In this document: in pieces, positions 23,550 to 34,132 of the stretch
Layout of the letters: each line of letters begins with the position of its first letter
Numbering within the stretch: position 1 is the first letter of the stretch
Translations under genes and position numbers: made by a program
Origin: Nocardia sp. MH4
GTDB lineage: Bacteria; Actinomycetota; Actinomycetes; Mycobacteriales; Mycobacteriaceae
NCBI RefSeq assembly: GCF_019266065.1
Contig: NZ_LPNR01000076.1
Coordinates: forward strand, 1 to 44,031
Reading direction: 5' to 3'
DNA: 44,031 nt
Notes under the pieces: model-generated
Seen by the model: only the letters and a program-made list of their open reading frames with translations
Told to the model about the DNA's origin: nothing
Databases searched by the model: none

Positions 23550-25514
23550 GTGAAAGCCGGAGGACATCACTTGATCGGCCAGATGCTGGAAGGGCGCTAT
23601 CGCATCGATGCGCCGATCGCTCGCGGCGGGATGTCGATGGTGTTCCGGGGCACCGACACCCGGCTGGATCGCCCGGTGGCGGTCAAGGTGATGGATCCGA
23701 AGTTCGCCGGCGACCCCCAGTTCCTGACCCGCTTCGAGTTCGAGGCGCGCGCGGTGGCCAAGCTGAAGCACCCCTCGCTGGTGGCCGTCTACGACCAGGG
23801 CGTCGACGGCGAGTACCCCTTCCTGATCATGGAACTGGTCGAGGGCGGCACGCTGCGCGAACTGCTGCGCGAGCGCGGCCCGATGCCGCCGCACGCGGTG
23901 CGCGCCGTCGCCGAGCCGGTCCTGCGCGCCATCGGCACCGCCCACGACGCCGGACTCGTGCACCGCGACATCAAGCCGGAGAACGTCCTGATCTCCGACG
24001 CCGGCGAGGTGAAGATCGCCGACTTCGGCCTGGTCCGCGCCGTCGCCGCCGCCAACACCACCTCGGCCAGCGTCATCCTCGGTACCGCCGCCTACCTGGC
24101 GCCCGAGCAGGTCACCACCGGCACCGCCGACGCCCGCAGCGATGTGTACTCCTTCGGCATCCTGATCTTCGAACTGCTCACCGGCCGGGTGCCGTTCACC
24201 GGCGACAACTCGCTGTCGGTGGCGTATCAGCGGGTCGAGAACGACGTGCCGCCGCCGAGCCAGTTCATCGGCGGCGTGCCGCCGGAACTCGACGCCCTGG
24301 TCGCCAAGGCCACCTCCCGCGATCCCGAGCGCCGCTACGCCGACGCCAACGAGATGGCCGCGCAGCTGCAGATGATCGCCATGGAGCTGAATCTGCCGCC
24401 GTACCGGGTTCCGGCGCCCCGCGATTCGGCCGAGCACCTCAGCGAGAGCTACCGCACCGGCGACGCACACCACCCCGGAGACCGCCCGGTCACCCCGAAT
24501 CCCGTTGTCGCGCACGCGATGCCGAACGCCCAGCCACAGCACACCAGGGTGGTCACCGCGCCTCGCCCGCGCCCCGACGACTACCAGCACGCGCACTCCC
24601 CCGCACCACAGCACAACCCGTTCGCGTCCAACGAGAATCCCTCGCGCCGCACCGGCGTGGTCTGGGCCGCGATCGTCACCGCGCTGACCCTGCTGGTCGG
24701 CATCGGCGGCTGGTGGCTGGGCGTGGGCCGCTACACGGCCGTGCCGCCGATCGCGGGCATGGACTCCGAACGCGCCGTGGCGGTGCTGCAGGAGGCCGGT
24801 TTCGAGACGGTCCTGCGCAACAAGGCCTCCGACACCATCCCGGTGGGCGGCGTGGTCGGCACCGATCCGTCGGCCGGGTCGCGGGTCACCAAGAGCTCGA
24901 CCATCGCGGTGCTGATCTCCAACGGCAAGCCCCGCGTGCCCGACATCACGCCGGGCGACCAGATCAGCGCCACCAACCAGGCCATCCGCGACGCGGGCCT
25001 GCAGCCGATCGACAGCGGCGAGGCCCCGAGCACCGCTCCGAAGGGCTCGCTGGCCAAAGTGGAACCGGCGCCGGGCACCATCCTGCCGATGGGCGCCCAG
25101 GTCAAGGTGTACCGCAGCAAGGGTTCGCAGCCGGTCAACGTGCCGGACGTGCGCGGCAAGACCGCCGAGGAGGCGGCCAGAGCCCTGACCACCGCCGGGC
25201 TGACCGTGCGCGAGACCCGCGTGCAATACGACAAGAGCATCGAGGGCGACAAGGCGATCGGCACCGACCCCGCCGTCGGCACCACCCTGCAGTCCGGCGA
25301 CAGCGTGACGCTGATCGTGTCGAACGCGGTGAAGGTGCCCAATGTGATGGGTCAGACCGTCGGCAACGCCCGCAGCAAACTCCAGCAGCTGGGCCTGCGA
25401 GTCGAGGTCAAGTCCATCACCGACTCCGACAGTTCCCTGGTGATCGGCCAGGTCCCTGGCTTCAACTCGAACGTGGAAGCGGGCAGCGTCGTGACGCTCA
25501 CCGCCCTGCCTTGA
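23550..25514 (+). CDS. pknL: Serine/threonine protein kinase PknL with four PASTA domains
   Basis: The 654-residue protein has a Hanks-type kinase domain (residues about 14-280): catalytic Lys46 in VAVKVM, HRDIKPEN (138-145), DFG from Asp158, and the activation loop with TTSASVILGTAAYLAPEQ. A proline-rich juxtamembrane linker is followed by one membrane segment (about 370-391) and four extracellular PASTA repeats, suggesting it senses cell-wall fragments. M. tuberculosis PknL, as I recall, has no PASTA domains, while the corynebacterial one does. GTG 23550 gives VKAG, like the start of the mycobacterial protein; TTG 23571, 7 bases after GGAGG, is a real alternative. The stop TGA at 25512-25514 is followed in the same frame by 20 codons of charged sequence, so the gene may be recently shortened. 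Confidence 0.9.
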   Translation: MKAGGHHLIGQMLEGRYRIDAPIARGGMSMVFRGTDTRLDRPVAVKVMDPKFAGDPQFLTRFEFEARAVAKLKHPSLVAVYDQGVDGEYPFLIMELVEGGTLRELLRERGPMPPHAVRAVAEPVLRAIGTAHDAGLVHRDIKPENVLISDAGEVKIADFGLVRAVAAANTTSASVILGTAAYLAPEQVTTGTADARSDVYSFGILIFELLTGRVPFTGDNSLSVAYQRVENDVPPPSQFIGGVPPELDALVAKATSRDPERRYADANEMAAQLQMIAMELNLPPYRVPAPRDSAEHLSESYRTGDAHHPGDRPVTPNPVVAHAMPNAQPQHTRVVTAPRPRPDDYQHAHSPAPQHNPFASNENPSRRTGVVWAAIVTALTLLVGIGGWWLGVGRYTAVPPIAGMDSERAVAVLQEAGFETVLRNKASDTIPVGGVVGTDPSAGSRVTKSSTIAVLISNGKPRVPDITPGDQISATNQAIRDAGLQPIDSGEAPSTAPKGSLAKVEPAPGTILPMGAQVKVYRSKGSQPVNVPDVRGKTAEEAARALTTAGLTVRETRVQYDKSIEGDKAIGTDPAVGTTLQSGDSVTLIVSNAVKVPNVMGQTVGNARSKLQQLGLRVEVKSITDSDSSLVIGQVPGFNSNVEAGSVVTLTALP

Positions 25515-25559
25515 AGAGATCCGGCCCCGGACAAAGACGACAAGGACAAGGACAAGCCC

Positions 25560-25585
25560 GGGCGCGGTCACCGCTGACCGCGCCC
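25560..25585 (+). terminator. Terminator hairpin after pknL
   Basis: A perfect 11-bp stem (25560-25570 with 25575-25585) with loop ccgc lies 45 bp after the pknL stop, at the end of the in-frame charged extension. Confidence 0.7.
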
Positions 25586-25635
25586 AGGCACACACCGCAC
25601 TCCCGGCCCCGCACATCCCGGCCTCGAGGAGGGAT

Positions 25636-25670
25636 CGCCGCGCAGCGGCGGTTCGAGCGCGCCAGCGCTC
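25636..25670 (-). terminator. Tandem short hairpins after aroG
   Basis: CGCCGC gca GCGGCG (25636-25650) and GAGCGC gcca GCGCTC (25655-25670) are two perfect 6-bp stems just downstream of the aroG stop on the minus strand. Confidence 0.5.
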
Positions 25671-25674
25671 CGAA

Positions 25675-27108
<1,434 letters not shown>

Positions 27109-27231
27109 CTACCCGTTCGTCGCGTCCCCGAACCATCGACATAGGGTTTCTCCCGACCCATCGTGGGTCACGGACCGCGTCGTCCTCCTCGGACGGTCAC
27201 GGCCGCCCACCGGCACGAAGAGGCGATCTCC

Positions 27232-27729
27232 CTGCGATATTTCTACGACTCCGAATTCATCGAGGACGGCACCACGATCGATTTGATCTCGATCGGCGTC
27301 GTCTGCGAGGACGGTCGCGAGTACTACGCGGTCTCCACCGAATTCGACGCGGGACGGGCCGGTCCGTGGGTGCGCAAACATGTGCTGCCGAAGTTGCCGC
27401 CGGCGGGATCGCCGCTGTATCGCACCAGGGCGCAGATCCGCGACGACCTGTTCAAGTTCTTCCTGCCCCGCCCGAGCGTGCAGCCGGAGCTGTGGGCCTG
27501 GGTCTCGGCCTACGACCACGTCGCGCTGTGCCAGCTCTGGGGCGATATGACCGCGCTGCCCAAGGGCATGCCGCGCTACACCAACGAGCTGCGCCAGCAC
27601 TGGGCCGCGCACGGCAGCCCCGAACTGCCGCCGATCCCCGACGACGCCCACGACGCGCTGGCCGATGCCCGCCACAACCTGGCCAAGTTCGAGGCGATCG
27701 AGGCCTACCGGCGCACCCCACGGCTGTAG
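27232..27729 (+). CDS. 3'-5' exoribonuclease, Rv2179c type
   Basis: The protein corresponds to the DEDD-superfamily 3'-5' exoribonuclease Rv2179c. From the proposed start it reads RYFYDSEFIEDGTTIDLISI, giving the first catalytic pair Asp6 and Glu8, then WVRKHVLPKLPP, ELWAWVSAYDHVALCQLWG with the middle Asp, and PDDAHDALADARHNL with the final His and Asp. It should degrade short or structured RNA ends in the cytoplasm. The mycobacterial protein begins M-RYFYD, exactly at the CTG codon 27232, which lies 8 bases after GAAGAGG (27217-27223). The only canonical in-frame start is a GTG at 27163, which would add 23 residues before the first beta strand. I take CTG as start (165 residues). Confidence 0.85.
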   Translation: MRYFYDSEFIEDGTTIDLISIGVVCEDGREYYAVSTEFDAGRAGPWVRKHVLPKLPPAGSPLYRTRAQIRDDLFKFFLPRPSVQPELWAWVSAYDHVALCQLWGDMTALPKGMPRYTNELRQHWAAHGSPELPPIPDDAHDALADARHNLAKFEAIEAYRRTPRL

Positions 27730-27740
27730 CGACCGAGATG

Positions 27741-27783
27741 ACGAGGAAGGCCCCGAGTCGTAGCGACTCGGGGCCTTCCTCGT
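27741..27783. terminator. Very strong bidirectional terminator
   Basis: A perfect 20-bp inverted repeat (27741-27760 and 27764-27783) flanks three bases, tag. It separates the exoribonuclease gene from convergent qcrB and should stop transcription from both sides. Confidence 0.9.
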
Positions 27784-27799
27784 GTGCGTCGGTGCGCGG

Positions 27800-29425
27800 T
27801 CAGTGACCGTGCGGCTCGTCACCGTTGGCGCGGGCCTGCTCCTCGGCGAGGGCCGTGAGCATCTTGTGCTCCTCGACGTGCTCGTTCTCGAAGTAGGCGT
27901 CGGACTCCGCCTTCGGGTCGGGGCGCAGGAAGCTACCCGTGCCCGGCTTGCCCGCCGAACCCAGCTTGTTCATCTTCTTGGGCACCGGGGCGCCCTGGTA
28001 CTCCAGCGGGATCGCGTGGCCGTGGTCGTCGACCGGGCCCAGCGGCTGGTGCACCTCGATGTACTCACCGTGCGGCAGGCGCTTGATGACACCGGTCTCG
28101 ATGCCGTGCTCGAGCACCGCGCGGTCACTGCGCTGCAGGCCGATGCAGAACCGGTAGGCCACGAAGTAGGCCAGCGGCGGCAGCAGCAGCACGCCGATAC
28201 GACCGATCCAGGTGGTCGCGTTCAGCGAGATGTCGAACTTCAGCGCGATGATGTCGTTGACGCACGACAGCGTGAGCACCACGTAGAACGCGATGGCCAT
28301 GGCACCGATGGCGGTACGCACCGGCACGTCGCGCGGACGCTGCAGCAGGTTGTGGTGCGCGGTGGTGTCGCCGGTGAGGCGCTTCTCGATCCACGGGTAG
28401 GCGATCAGCAGCGTGAACACCAGGCCCATGACGAGGGCGACCCAGAACACCGCCGGGATCGTGTAGCGACCCAGGTAGAGCTCCCACGGCGGCATCAGAC
28501 GCGCCATGCCGTCGGTCCACATCATGTAGAAGTCGGGCTGCGAGCCCGCCGAGACCTGGGACGGGTTGTACGGACCCAGGTTCCAGATCGGGTTGATCTG
28601 CAGGATGCCGCCCATGATGCCGACGATGCCGAGGGTGAACGCGAAGAACGCGCCCTGGTCCGCGGCGAACACCGGCACGATGCGCGCGCCGACCACGTTG
28701 TTCTCGGTCCGGCCGGGGCCGGGGAACTGGGTGTGCTTCTGGTACCAGACCAGCGCGACGTGCGCGCCGATCAGCGCCAGGATGATGCCGGGCAGCAGCA
28801 GCACGTGCGCGATGTAGAGGCGCGGGATGATGATGTCGCCGGGGAAGTCGCCGCCGAACATCAGCCAGTGCAGCCAGGTACCGACGACCGGGACACCGAT
28901 GGTGATACCCGAGAACGCGGCGCGCAGACCGGTACCCGAGAGCAGGTCGTCGGGCAGCGAGTAGCCGAAGAAGCCCTCGAACATCGCCAGGATCAGCAGC
29001 AGCGAGCCGATCACCCAGTTCGCCTCACGCGGCTTGCGGAACGCGCCGGTGAAGAAGATGCGGAACAGGTGGATGATGATCGACGCCGCGAACAGCAGGG
29101 CCGCCCAGTGGTGGATCTGCCGGACGAACAGACCGCCGCGCACCTCGAAGGAGATGTTCAGCGCGGTCTCGTACGCCCGCGACATGCCGACGCCGCGCAG
29201 CGGCTGGTAGGCGCCGTCGTAGGTCACGTGCGCCATCGACGGGTCGAAGTACAGCGTCAGGTAGATACCCGACAGCAGCAGGATGATGAACGCGTACAGC
29301 GCGATCTCACCGAGCAGGAACGACCAGTGGGTCGGGAAGACCTTGTTGATCGACCGCTTCATGAACGCGGCGGCGCGATACCGCTCGTCCATCTCGTTGG
29401 CTTGGTTCGCCACCAGAGTGCTCAT
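27800..29425 (-). CDS. qcrB: Cytochrome bc1 complex cytochrome b subunit
   Basis: The 541-residue protein is the actinobacterial type of cytochrome b, which carries two b hemes and the quinol-oxidising site of complex III. Eight or nine membrane segments are visible. Key parts are the heme-bearing helices ([20 protein letters not shown] and [12 protein letters not shown]), and [20 protein letters not shown], where PDFY stands in for the mitochondrial PEWY. The long hydrophilic C-terminal tail (about 120 residues) is typical of actinobacteria. The ATG at 29425 overlaps the qcrA stop in ATGA. The complex works as a supercomplex with the aa3 oxidase, whose subunit III gene is in this cluster. 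QcrB is the known target of imidazopyridine inhibitors such as Q203. Confidence 0.96.
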   Translation of the reverse strand: MSTLVANQANEMDERYRAAAFMKRSINKVFPTHWSFLLGEIALYAFIILLLSGIYLTLYFDPSMAHVTYDGAYQPLRGVGMSRAYETALNISFEVRGGLFVRQIHHWAALLFAASIIIHLFRIFFTGAFRKPREANWVIGSLLLILAMFEGFFGYSLPDDLLSGTGLRAAFSGITIGVPVVGTWLHWLMFGGDFPGDIIIPRLYIAHVLLLPGIILALIGAHVALVWYQKHTQFPGPGRTENNVVGARIVPVFAADQGAFFAFTLGIVGIMGGILQINPIWNLGPYNPSQVSAGSQPDFYMMWTDGMARLMPPWELYLGRYTIPAVFWVALVMGLVFTLLIAYPWIEKRLTGDTTAHHNLLQRPRDVPVRTAIGAMAIAFYVVLTLSCVNDIIALKFDISLNATTWIGRIGVLLLPPLAYFVAYRFCIGLQRSDRAVLEHGIETGVIKRLPHGEYIEVHQPLGPVDDHGHAIPLEYQGAPVPKKMNKLGSAGKPGTGSFLRPDPKAESDAYFENEHVEEHKMLTALAEEQARANGDEPHGH

Positions 29426-30561
29426 GAACGACGCTCCCAGAAGGCCGGGCCGAGCGGCTCGATGAAGTCGCCGTTGGCGACCAGGAAGCCCTCGGAGTTG
29501 ACGGTGATCGGCAGCTGCGGGAGCGCGCGGGCGGCCGGACCGAAGACCGGCTTACCCCACTCGGTCGCCGAGAACTGCGACTGGTGGCAGGGGCACAGGA
29601 TGCGGTTGGTCTGCTGCTCGAACAGCGAGGTGGGGCAGCCGAGGTGGGTGCAGATCTTCGAGTAGGCGAAGTAGTCGCCGTAGTTGAAGCTCTCCTGGCC
29701 CTTGCGCTTGATGGCCTTCTCCGCGTCCGCGGTGCGCAGACGGATCAGCATGACCGCGTTGCGGATGCCGCGCAGCGACTGCAGCGTCTCGTGCTCGTTG
29801 CCGCGCCACTTCTCCTTCCACGGGAAGACGGTCTCCATGGCGCCCGCGTCCAGGTCCTCCGGACGCACCAGCACGACATCCTGCGGGCGACCGGTGTCGC
29901 GGCGGATGTAGACAGTCTCGCCCGGGAAGTCCGGGGTCCAGCCCGAGACCCACAGCGGCGACTTGTCGCGCTTGGCCCACGGGTTCTTCACCATGCCGCC
30001 GACGAACACCAGCAGCGCGCCGATACCCAGCACGCCGACGCCGGCGCCCGCGGTACCGAGCATCATCTTGCGGCGACCCAGGGTGGAGGTGTCGAGCGCG
30101 TCCTGCAGCTCGGCCGCCAGGGTGCGGCGCTCGACCTCGTCGGACGGGCCGTCGTGGCGCTGCTGGATCGAGATCTCGGCGGGGATGAACCGCTTGCGGA
30201 TCAGCACCACCGCGATGCCGATGACCAGCACCGAGATGCCGAAGGTCAGACCGACCAGCGGGGTGAACAGCGAGTAGGCGGCATGGCCTTCGTCGCCGTT
30301 GCCCTTCCACTCCCACGGCCAGAACAGGAAGACACCGATCAGCGCGGCGGCGGCCAGGCCGGAGATGGCGAACCAGAACGTGACCGCGCGCTCGGCGCGC
30401 TTCTCCGCGCGCGTGCCGGGGACCGGCCAGCGCTCGCCGCGGTACGCGACGTCGACGCCGTCGCGCGCGGTACCGAGCTCGACCAGCTCGTCACGCGTCA
30501 TCGCGTCCAGTTCGGCTTCGGTCGGTTCCCGACCCATGTCGTTGTGCTCCTGTCCACTCAT
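29422..30561 (-). CDS. qcrA: Cytochrome bc1 complex Rieske iron-sulfur subunit
   Basis: The 379-residue protein has the actinobacterial Rieske layout: a charged N-terminus, three membrane segments (around residues 75-205), then an extracytoplasmic domain with the [2Fe-2S] ligands in CTHLGCPTS and CPCHQSQF. It passes electrons from quinol to the diheme cytochrome QcrC. The ATG at 30561 overlaps the TGA of qcrC in ATGA; an in-frame start six codons further upstream would extend into qcrC. It overlaps qcrB in the same way at the other end, so the three subunits are translationally coupled. Confidence 0.95.
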   Translation of the reverse strand: MSGQEHNDMGREPTEAELDAMTRDELVELGTARDGVDVAYRGERWPVPGTRAEKRAERAVTFWFAISGLAAAALIGVFLFWPWEWKGNGDEGHAAYSLFTPLVGLTFGISVLVIGIAVVLIRKRFIPAEISIQQRHDGPSDEVERRTLAAELQDALDTSTLGRRKMMLGTAGAGVGVLGIGALLVFVGGMVKNPWAKRDKSPLWVSGWTPDFPGETVYIRRDTGRPQDVVLVRPEDLDAGAMETVFPWKEKWRGNEHETLQSLRGIRNAVMLIRLRTADAEKAIKRKGQESFNYGDYFAYSKICTHLGCPTSLFEQQTNRILCPCHQSQFSATEWGKPVFGPAARALPQLPITVNSEGFLVANGDFIEPLGPAFWERRS

Positions 30562-31421
30562 GTGCGAGATCCGATCCACATCGCGGCACCCACCACGGCG
30601 GTGATGCCGATAACCCAGATCGCCAGACCCTCGGTCGCCGGGCCGAAACCGCCGAGGTCCCAGCCGCCGGGCGACTTCTCTTCCGCGGCGTTCTTGACGT
30701 AGGCGACGATGTCGCGCTTCTCCTCCGGCGTCAGCTGCCGGTCGGAGAACTTCGGCATGTTCTGCGGGCCGGTGAGCATGGCGTCGTAGATCTGCTGCTC
30801 GTTGGCCTCGGCCAGCGGCGGGGCGAACTTGCCGCCGGACAGCGCGCCACCACGGGCGGTGAAGTTGTGGCAGGAGGCGCAGTTCATGCGGAACAGCTCC
30901 GAGCCGCGGGCGATGTCGTCGCCACGCAGCGATTCCTGCGCGATCTCACCGTTGGCGTCGCGGATCACCGAGGGGCCACCGCCGTTGGCGGCGACGAACG
31001 CGCCGAGCGCGTCGGTCTGATGCGCGTCGAACTTCTCGGGCTTGCGCATGGCCTGGGCCTCGTTGCGCACCATCGGCATGCGGCCGGAGGACACCTGGAA
31101 GTAGACGGCGGCTTCGCCGACGCCGATCAGGCTGGGGCCACGATCCTCGACACCCTGCAGGTTCGCGCCGTGGCAGGTGATGCACGAGGTCTCGTAGAGC
31201 TGCTTGCCCTCGCGGATCAGCGCGGACTGGTCCTCGTGCGCGGTGGCGACCTGAGGCGCGGGGGTGAGTGCCGCGGCGAGGAAGCCGGCTCCGACCAGAC
31301 CAACCAGCAACGCGAGGCCACCCGCGATACGACGGCGAACGCGACGCTGCTTACGCGCCTTGGTGGCCTGACCGTGGTCAGGGCCGGCGGGCTCGGGGGC
31401 CGACGGGGGAGATGAACTCAT
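30558..31421 (-). CDS. qcrC: Cytochrome bc1 complex diheme cytochrome c subunit
   Basis: The 287-residue protein is the c-type subunit particular to actinobacterial complex III. An N-terminal membrane anchor (around residues 30-52) is followed by two heme c motifs, CITCH and CASCH, each in its own cytochrome c domain, and a C-terminal membrane helix. The two hemes carry electrons directly to the aa3 oxidase, since these bacteria lack a soluble cytochrome c. ATG 31421 follows aaaggga by 6 bases. It lies 56 bp downstream of ctaE and overlaps qcrA by 4 bp. Confidence 0.95.
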   Translation of the reverse strand: MSSSPPSAPEPAGPDHGQATKARKQRRVRRRIAGGLALLVGLVGAGFLAAALTPAPQVATAHEDQSALIREGKQLYETSCITCHGANLQGVEDRGPSLIGVGEAAVYFQVSSGRMPMVRNEAQAMRKPEKFDAHQTDALGAFVAANGGGPSVIRDANGEIAQESLRGDDIARGSELFRMNCASCHNFTARGGALSGGKFAPPLAEANEQQIYDAMLTGPQNMPKFSDRQLTPEEKRDIVAYVKNAAEEKSPGGWDLGGFGPATEGLAIWVIGITAVVGAAMWIGSRT

Positions 31422-31477
31422 CTGTGTCCCTTTGGAGTAGACGGAACCGACTTGTGCAAATGCTGTGCGCCCGCGCG

Positions 31478-32089
31478 CTAGCGGACGAAGTAGATCGTGG
31501 CGAACAGCCCGATCCAGACGATGTCGACGAAGTGCCAGTAGTAGGACACCACGATGGCGGCGGTGGCCTGGGCGGGCGTGAACTTGCTCAGCGTGGTGCG
31601 GATCAGCAGGAACACGAACGCGATCAGACCGCCGATCACGTGCAGACCGTGGAAGCCGGTGGTGATGTAGAAGACCGAGCCGTACGAGCTGCCGGAGATC
31701 GAGGTCCCCTCCTCCACCAGGTGGTAGTACTCGTAGCCCTGGCCGGCGACGAAGAACGCGCCCATCAGCAGGGTGATCATGTACCAGCGACGGAGGCCGA
31801 ACACGTCGCCCTTCTCCGCGGCGAACACACCCATCTGGCATGTGAACGACGATGCGACCAGCACGGCCGTCACCGGAACGGCGAGCTTCATGTTCAGCTC
31901 GGTCGGCTCCGGGGGCCAGTTGCCGTGCGCCTGCGCGCGCGCAACGAAGTACATGGCGAAGAGGCCGGCGAAGAACATCAGCTCGCTCGACAGCCAGATG
32001 ATGGTTCCGACGCTGACCATGTTGGGCCGGTTCAGCGAATGCACACGCTGAGTAATGGCCGATCCTGGGGTGCCTACTGCGGTCGTCAC
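31478..32089 (-). CDS. ctaE: Cytochrome c oxidase subunit III
   Basis: The 203-residue protein is subunit III of the aa3-type oxidase: five membrane helices, with [20 protein letters not shown], the [20 protein letters not shown] helix, [20 protein letters not shown], and [19 protein letters not shown] at the end. It heads the ctaE-qcrCAB cluster, as in other actinobacteria. GTG 32089 lies 6 bases after CATACT (32096-32101), which suggests a leaderless start; a frame extending to 32233 would add a hydrophilic N-terminus foreign to the family. Confidence 0.94.
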   Translation of the reverse strand: MTTAVGTPGSAITQRVHSLNRPNMVSVGTIIWLSSELMFFAGLFAMYFVARAQAHGNWPPEPTELNMKLAVPVTAVLVASSFTCQMGVFAAEKGDVFGLRRWYMITLLMGAFFVAGQGYEYYHLVEEGTSISGSSYGSVFYITTGFHGLHVIGGLIAFVFLLIRTTLSKFTPAQATAAIVVSYYWHFVDIVWIGLFATIYFVR

Positions 32090-32095
32090 GGGGTA

Positions 32096-32101
32096 AGTAT
32101 G
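32096..32101 (-). promoter_or_regulatory. -10 box of ctaE-qcrCAB (leaderless)
   Basis: CATACT on the minus strand ends 6 bases before the GTG. It departs from TANNNT at the first base, so the call is tentative. Confidence 0.35.
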
Positions 32102-32268
32102 ACTCTTCGTAGTACGACAGCTGTACCCGGGTACGAAAGTTTGTCGCGGGAGTCGGAAAACCCACGCACAGAGGGGGTCTACGACCTCCGTCGGCGTGTT
32201 GGCGACGATCACGTGACGACCCATTGTGACAGCGTTGGATGTGGATAACCTGAGACGAGGAGGCGGCG

Positions 32269-32688
32269 ATGGTCGTGGTGCGGATGTGGCGGCGGTTGTT
32301 CGGCGGGCAGGGCGAGTCGCTCGACCCCGCGCGGACCGATCTCGTCGTGGTCGCGGCGAGTTTCGACGACGCCGAAGCCTGCTCGGCGGCGCTGGACCGG
32401 GCCACCGAGCTCGACCGGGACGCCGACTCGGTCCTGCGCCACCACCTGCGCCTGCCCGCGGACCGGATCGACGAGGCCGCCGAGATCGCCGGTTACGACG
32501 GCTACGCGCGGGCCGAGGCCGTGGACACCACCGCGGGCGAGCTGGTGCCGGTCGTGTTGCAGCGGGTGCAGCGCCTCGATCCGCTGACCTGTTCGCAGGA
32601 GCGATCGCGGATGGCCGGGCTCGCGCAACGCCACGACGGCGTCGCCGACGGCTGGGACGCGCTGCAACCGCCGCGTCCCGCGCCGTAA
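32269..32688 (+). CDS. Small protein with RraB-like C-terminal pattern
   Basis: The 139-residue protein is soluble and acidic, without signal peptide. I see a resemblance to the RraB (ribonuclease E inhibitor) domain: a central [20 protein letters not shown] followed by [10 protein letters not shown], a strand [15 protein letters not shown], and the end [15 protein letters not shown], which parallels the gG-x-YDGWE close of that family. This is a by-eye resemblance only. ATG 32269 is preceded by GAGGAGG (32257-32263). It lies between divergent ctaE and downstream trpD (59 bp gap, with a TAAACT box at its stop codon). If the match holds it could modulate RNase E activity. Confidence 0.5.
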   Translation: MVVVRMWRRLFGGQGESLDPARTDLVVVAASFDDAEACSAALDRATELDRDADSVLRHHLRLPADRIDEAAEIAGYDGYARAEAVDTTAGELVPVVLQRVQRLDPLTCSQERSRMAGLAQRHDGVADGWDALQPPRPAP

Positions 32689-32747
32689 ACTCAGCCAACG
32701 GCGCAATAGGCTTGCGCTACCCCGCCGCGCCCGATCAGAGTTGCGCG

Positions 32748-33839
32748 ATGGCGATGTCGAACGGAGATGCGGAGCAGATGAGCGTGCGCAGCTGGCCCCA
32801 GGTGCTCGGAACCCTCGCCGACGGCGGCGACCTGGCCGCGGACGACACCACCTGGGTGATCGACGAGATCTTCACCGACAACGCCACCGCCGCCCAGATC
32901 GCGGCCTTCGGCGTCGCCATGAAGATCAAGGGCCCCACCCCCACCGAGCTGGCGGGGATGGTCGCCGGCATGCTCGGGCACGCCCGCCTGGTGCACGTCG
33001 ACGGCGACGCGGTCGACATCGTCGGCACCGGCGGTGACCGCTCCGGGTCGGTCAACATCTCCACCATGTCCTCGGTGGTCGTGGCGGCCGCCGGGGTGCC
33101 GGTGGTCAAGCACGGCAACCGGGCCGCGTCGTCCAAGGCGGGCGGCGCCGACGTGCTCGAGGCGCTGGGCGTGAAGCTGGCGCTGGGCCCGGAGTCGGTG
33201 GCGCGGTCGGTGCGCGAGGCCGGGATCGGCTTCTGTTTCGCGCCGCTGTTCCACTCGGGGCTGCGTTTCGCCGGTCCGGCGCGCAAGGAGATCGGCATCC
33301 CGACCGTGTTCAACGTGCTCGGCCCGCTCACCAACCCCGCGCAGCCGCGCGCAGGCCTGATCGGCTGCGCCTTCGCCGACCTGGCGCCGGTCATCGCCGG
33401 GGTGTTCGCCGAGCGTGGCGCGAGTGCGCTGGTGGTGCGCGGACGCGACGGACTCGACGAGATCACGACCTCCGACGTCACCGACGTGTGGGTGGTCAGC
33501 GGCGGGCGGATCCGGCAGACCGTGCTCGATCCGACCCGCCTCGGCATCCCTCGGGTGGACCTGGACGCGCTGCGCGGCGGTGACGCCGTGGCCAACGCGG
33601 GGATCGCGCGCGAGATGTTTGCCGGCGCGCCGGGCGCGGTGCGCGACGCGGTGCTGCTCAACTCGGCGGCCGCGATCGTCGCCTACGACCTCTCGCGCGG
33701 CGCGGGCGACGTCGACCTGGATCTGGACGCCGCCCTGACCGGCGGGCTCGAGCGCGCCGCCGCCGCGGTGGACAGCGGCGCGGCGGCGAAGCTGTTGCAG
33801 AGCTGGGCCGAGCTCACCCAGGTCCTCGACGAGTCCTGA
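32748..33839 (+). CDS. trpD: Anthranilate phosphoribosyltransferase
   Basis: This enzyme transfers phosphoribosyl from PRPP to anthranilate in tryptophan synthesis. The PRPP-binding motif VDIVGTGGDRSGSVNISTMS is present, as are VVKHGNRAASSKAGGADVLE, GIGFCFAPLFHSGLRFAGPA, EIGIPTVFNVLGPLTNPAQP and GRDGLDEITTSD, in the usual order for TrpD (363 residues from the chosen start). Several starts are possible (ATG at 32748, 32754 or 32778); the family similarity begins at SWPQVLG, shortly after the last. Its place next to ctaE matches Rv2192c. A TrpF-like gene follows on the opposite strand. Confidence 0.93.
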   Translation: MAMSNGDAEQMSVRSWPQVLGTLADGGDLAADDTTWVIDEIFTDNATAAQIAAFGVAMKIKGPTPTELAGMVAGMLGHARLVHVDGDAVDIVGTGGDRSGSVNISTMSSVVVAAAGVPVVKHGNRAASSKAGGADVLEALGVKLALGPESVARSVREAGIGFCFAPLFHSGLRFAGPARKEIGIPTVFNVLGPLTNPAQPRAGLIGCAFADLAPVIAGVFAERGASALVVRGRDGLDEITTSDVTDVWVVSGGRIRQTVLDPTRLGIPRVDLDALRGGDAVANAGIAREMFAGAPGAVRDAVLLNSAAAIVAYDLSRGAGDVDLDLDAALTGGLERAAAAVDSGAAAKLLQSWAELTQVLDES

Positions 33840-33852
33840 GCGCGCGAAAGCC

Positions 33853-34128
33853 TCACTCCCCCAGCGAGAATCCGGCTTCCACGTCGGCGCTCGAGTACGA
33901 CTTGAAGGCGATGTGGGTGGTGGTGCGCACTACGCCGGGGACCTTGTCGATGCCGCTGGTGACGACCTCGGCGATGCGCTCGTGATCGCGCACCCGCACG
34001 ATCGCGATCAGATCGACGTCACCGGCGCAGGAGTACACCTCGGCGACTCCGGCGGTGTCGGCGAGAGCCTGCGCGGTCTCGGGGATACGAGAGTTCTCGG
34101 CCTGGATCAGCACGATCGCGGTAATCAT
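33853..34128 (-). CDS. Stand-alone Lrp/AsnC ligand-binding (RAM) domain protein
   Basis: The 91-residue protein consists of only the RAM/AsnC effector domain: TAIVLIQAENSRIPETAQAL, the GVAEVYSCAGDVDLIAIVRV core with its G-D turn, and KVPGVVRTTTHIAFKSYS. There is no helix-turn-helix, so it cannot bind DNA in the Lrp way. Stand-alone RAM proteins form oligomers that bind amino acids and may modulate full-length Lrp-type regulators or enzymes. It starts 4 bp after the TrpF-like gene and is surely co-transcribed with it, hinting at amino-acid sensing linked to tryptophan supply (inference). It converges with trpD with a 13-bp gap. Confidence 0.85.
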   Translation of the reverse strand: MITAIVLIQAENSRIPETAQALADTAGVAEVYSCAGDVDLIAIVRVRDHERIAEVVTSGIDKVPGVVRTTTHIAFKSYSSADVEAGFSLGE

Positions 34129-34132
34129 GGGA

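Noticed and set aside
23418..25616. 732-residue open frame antisense to pknL
   Set aside because: Composition is His/Arg/Gly-rich shadow sequence; PknL has clear kinase and PASTA motifs on the other strand.
27782..29665. 627-residue open frame antisense to qcrB
   Set aside because: QcrB is unmistakable on the minus strand; the antisense frame is charged low-complexity sequence.
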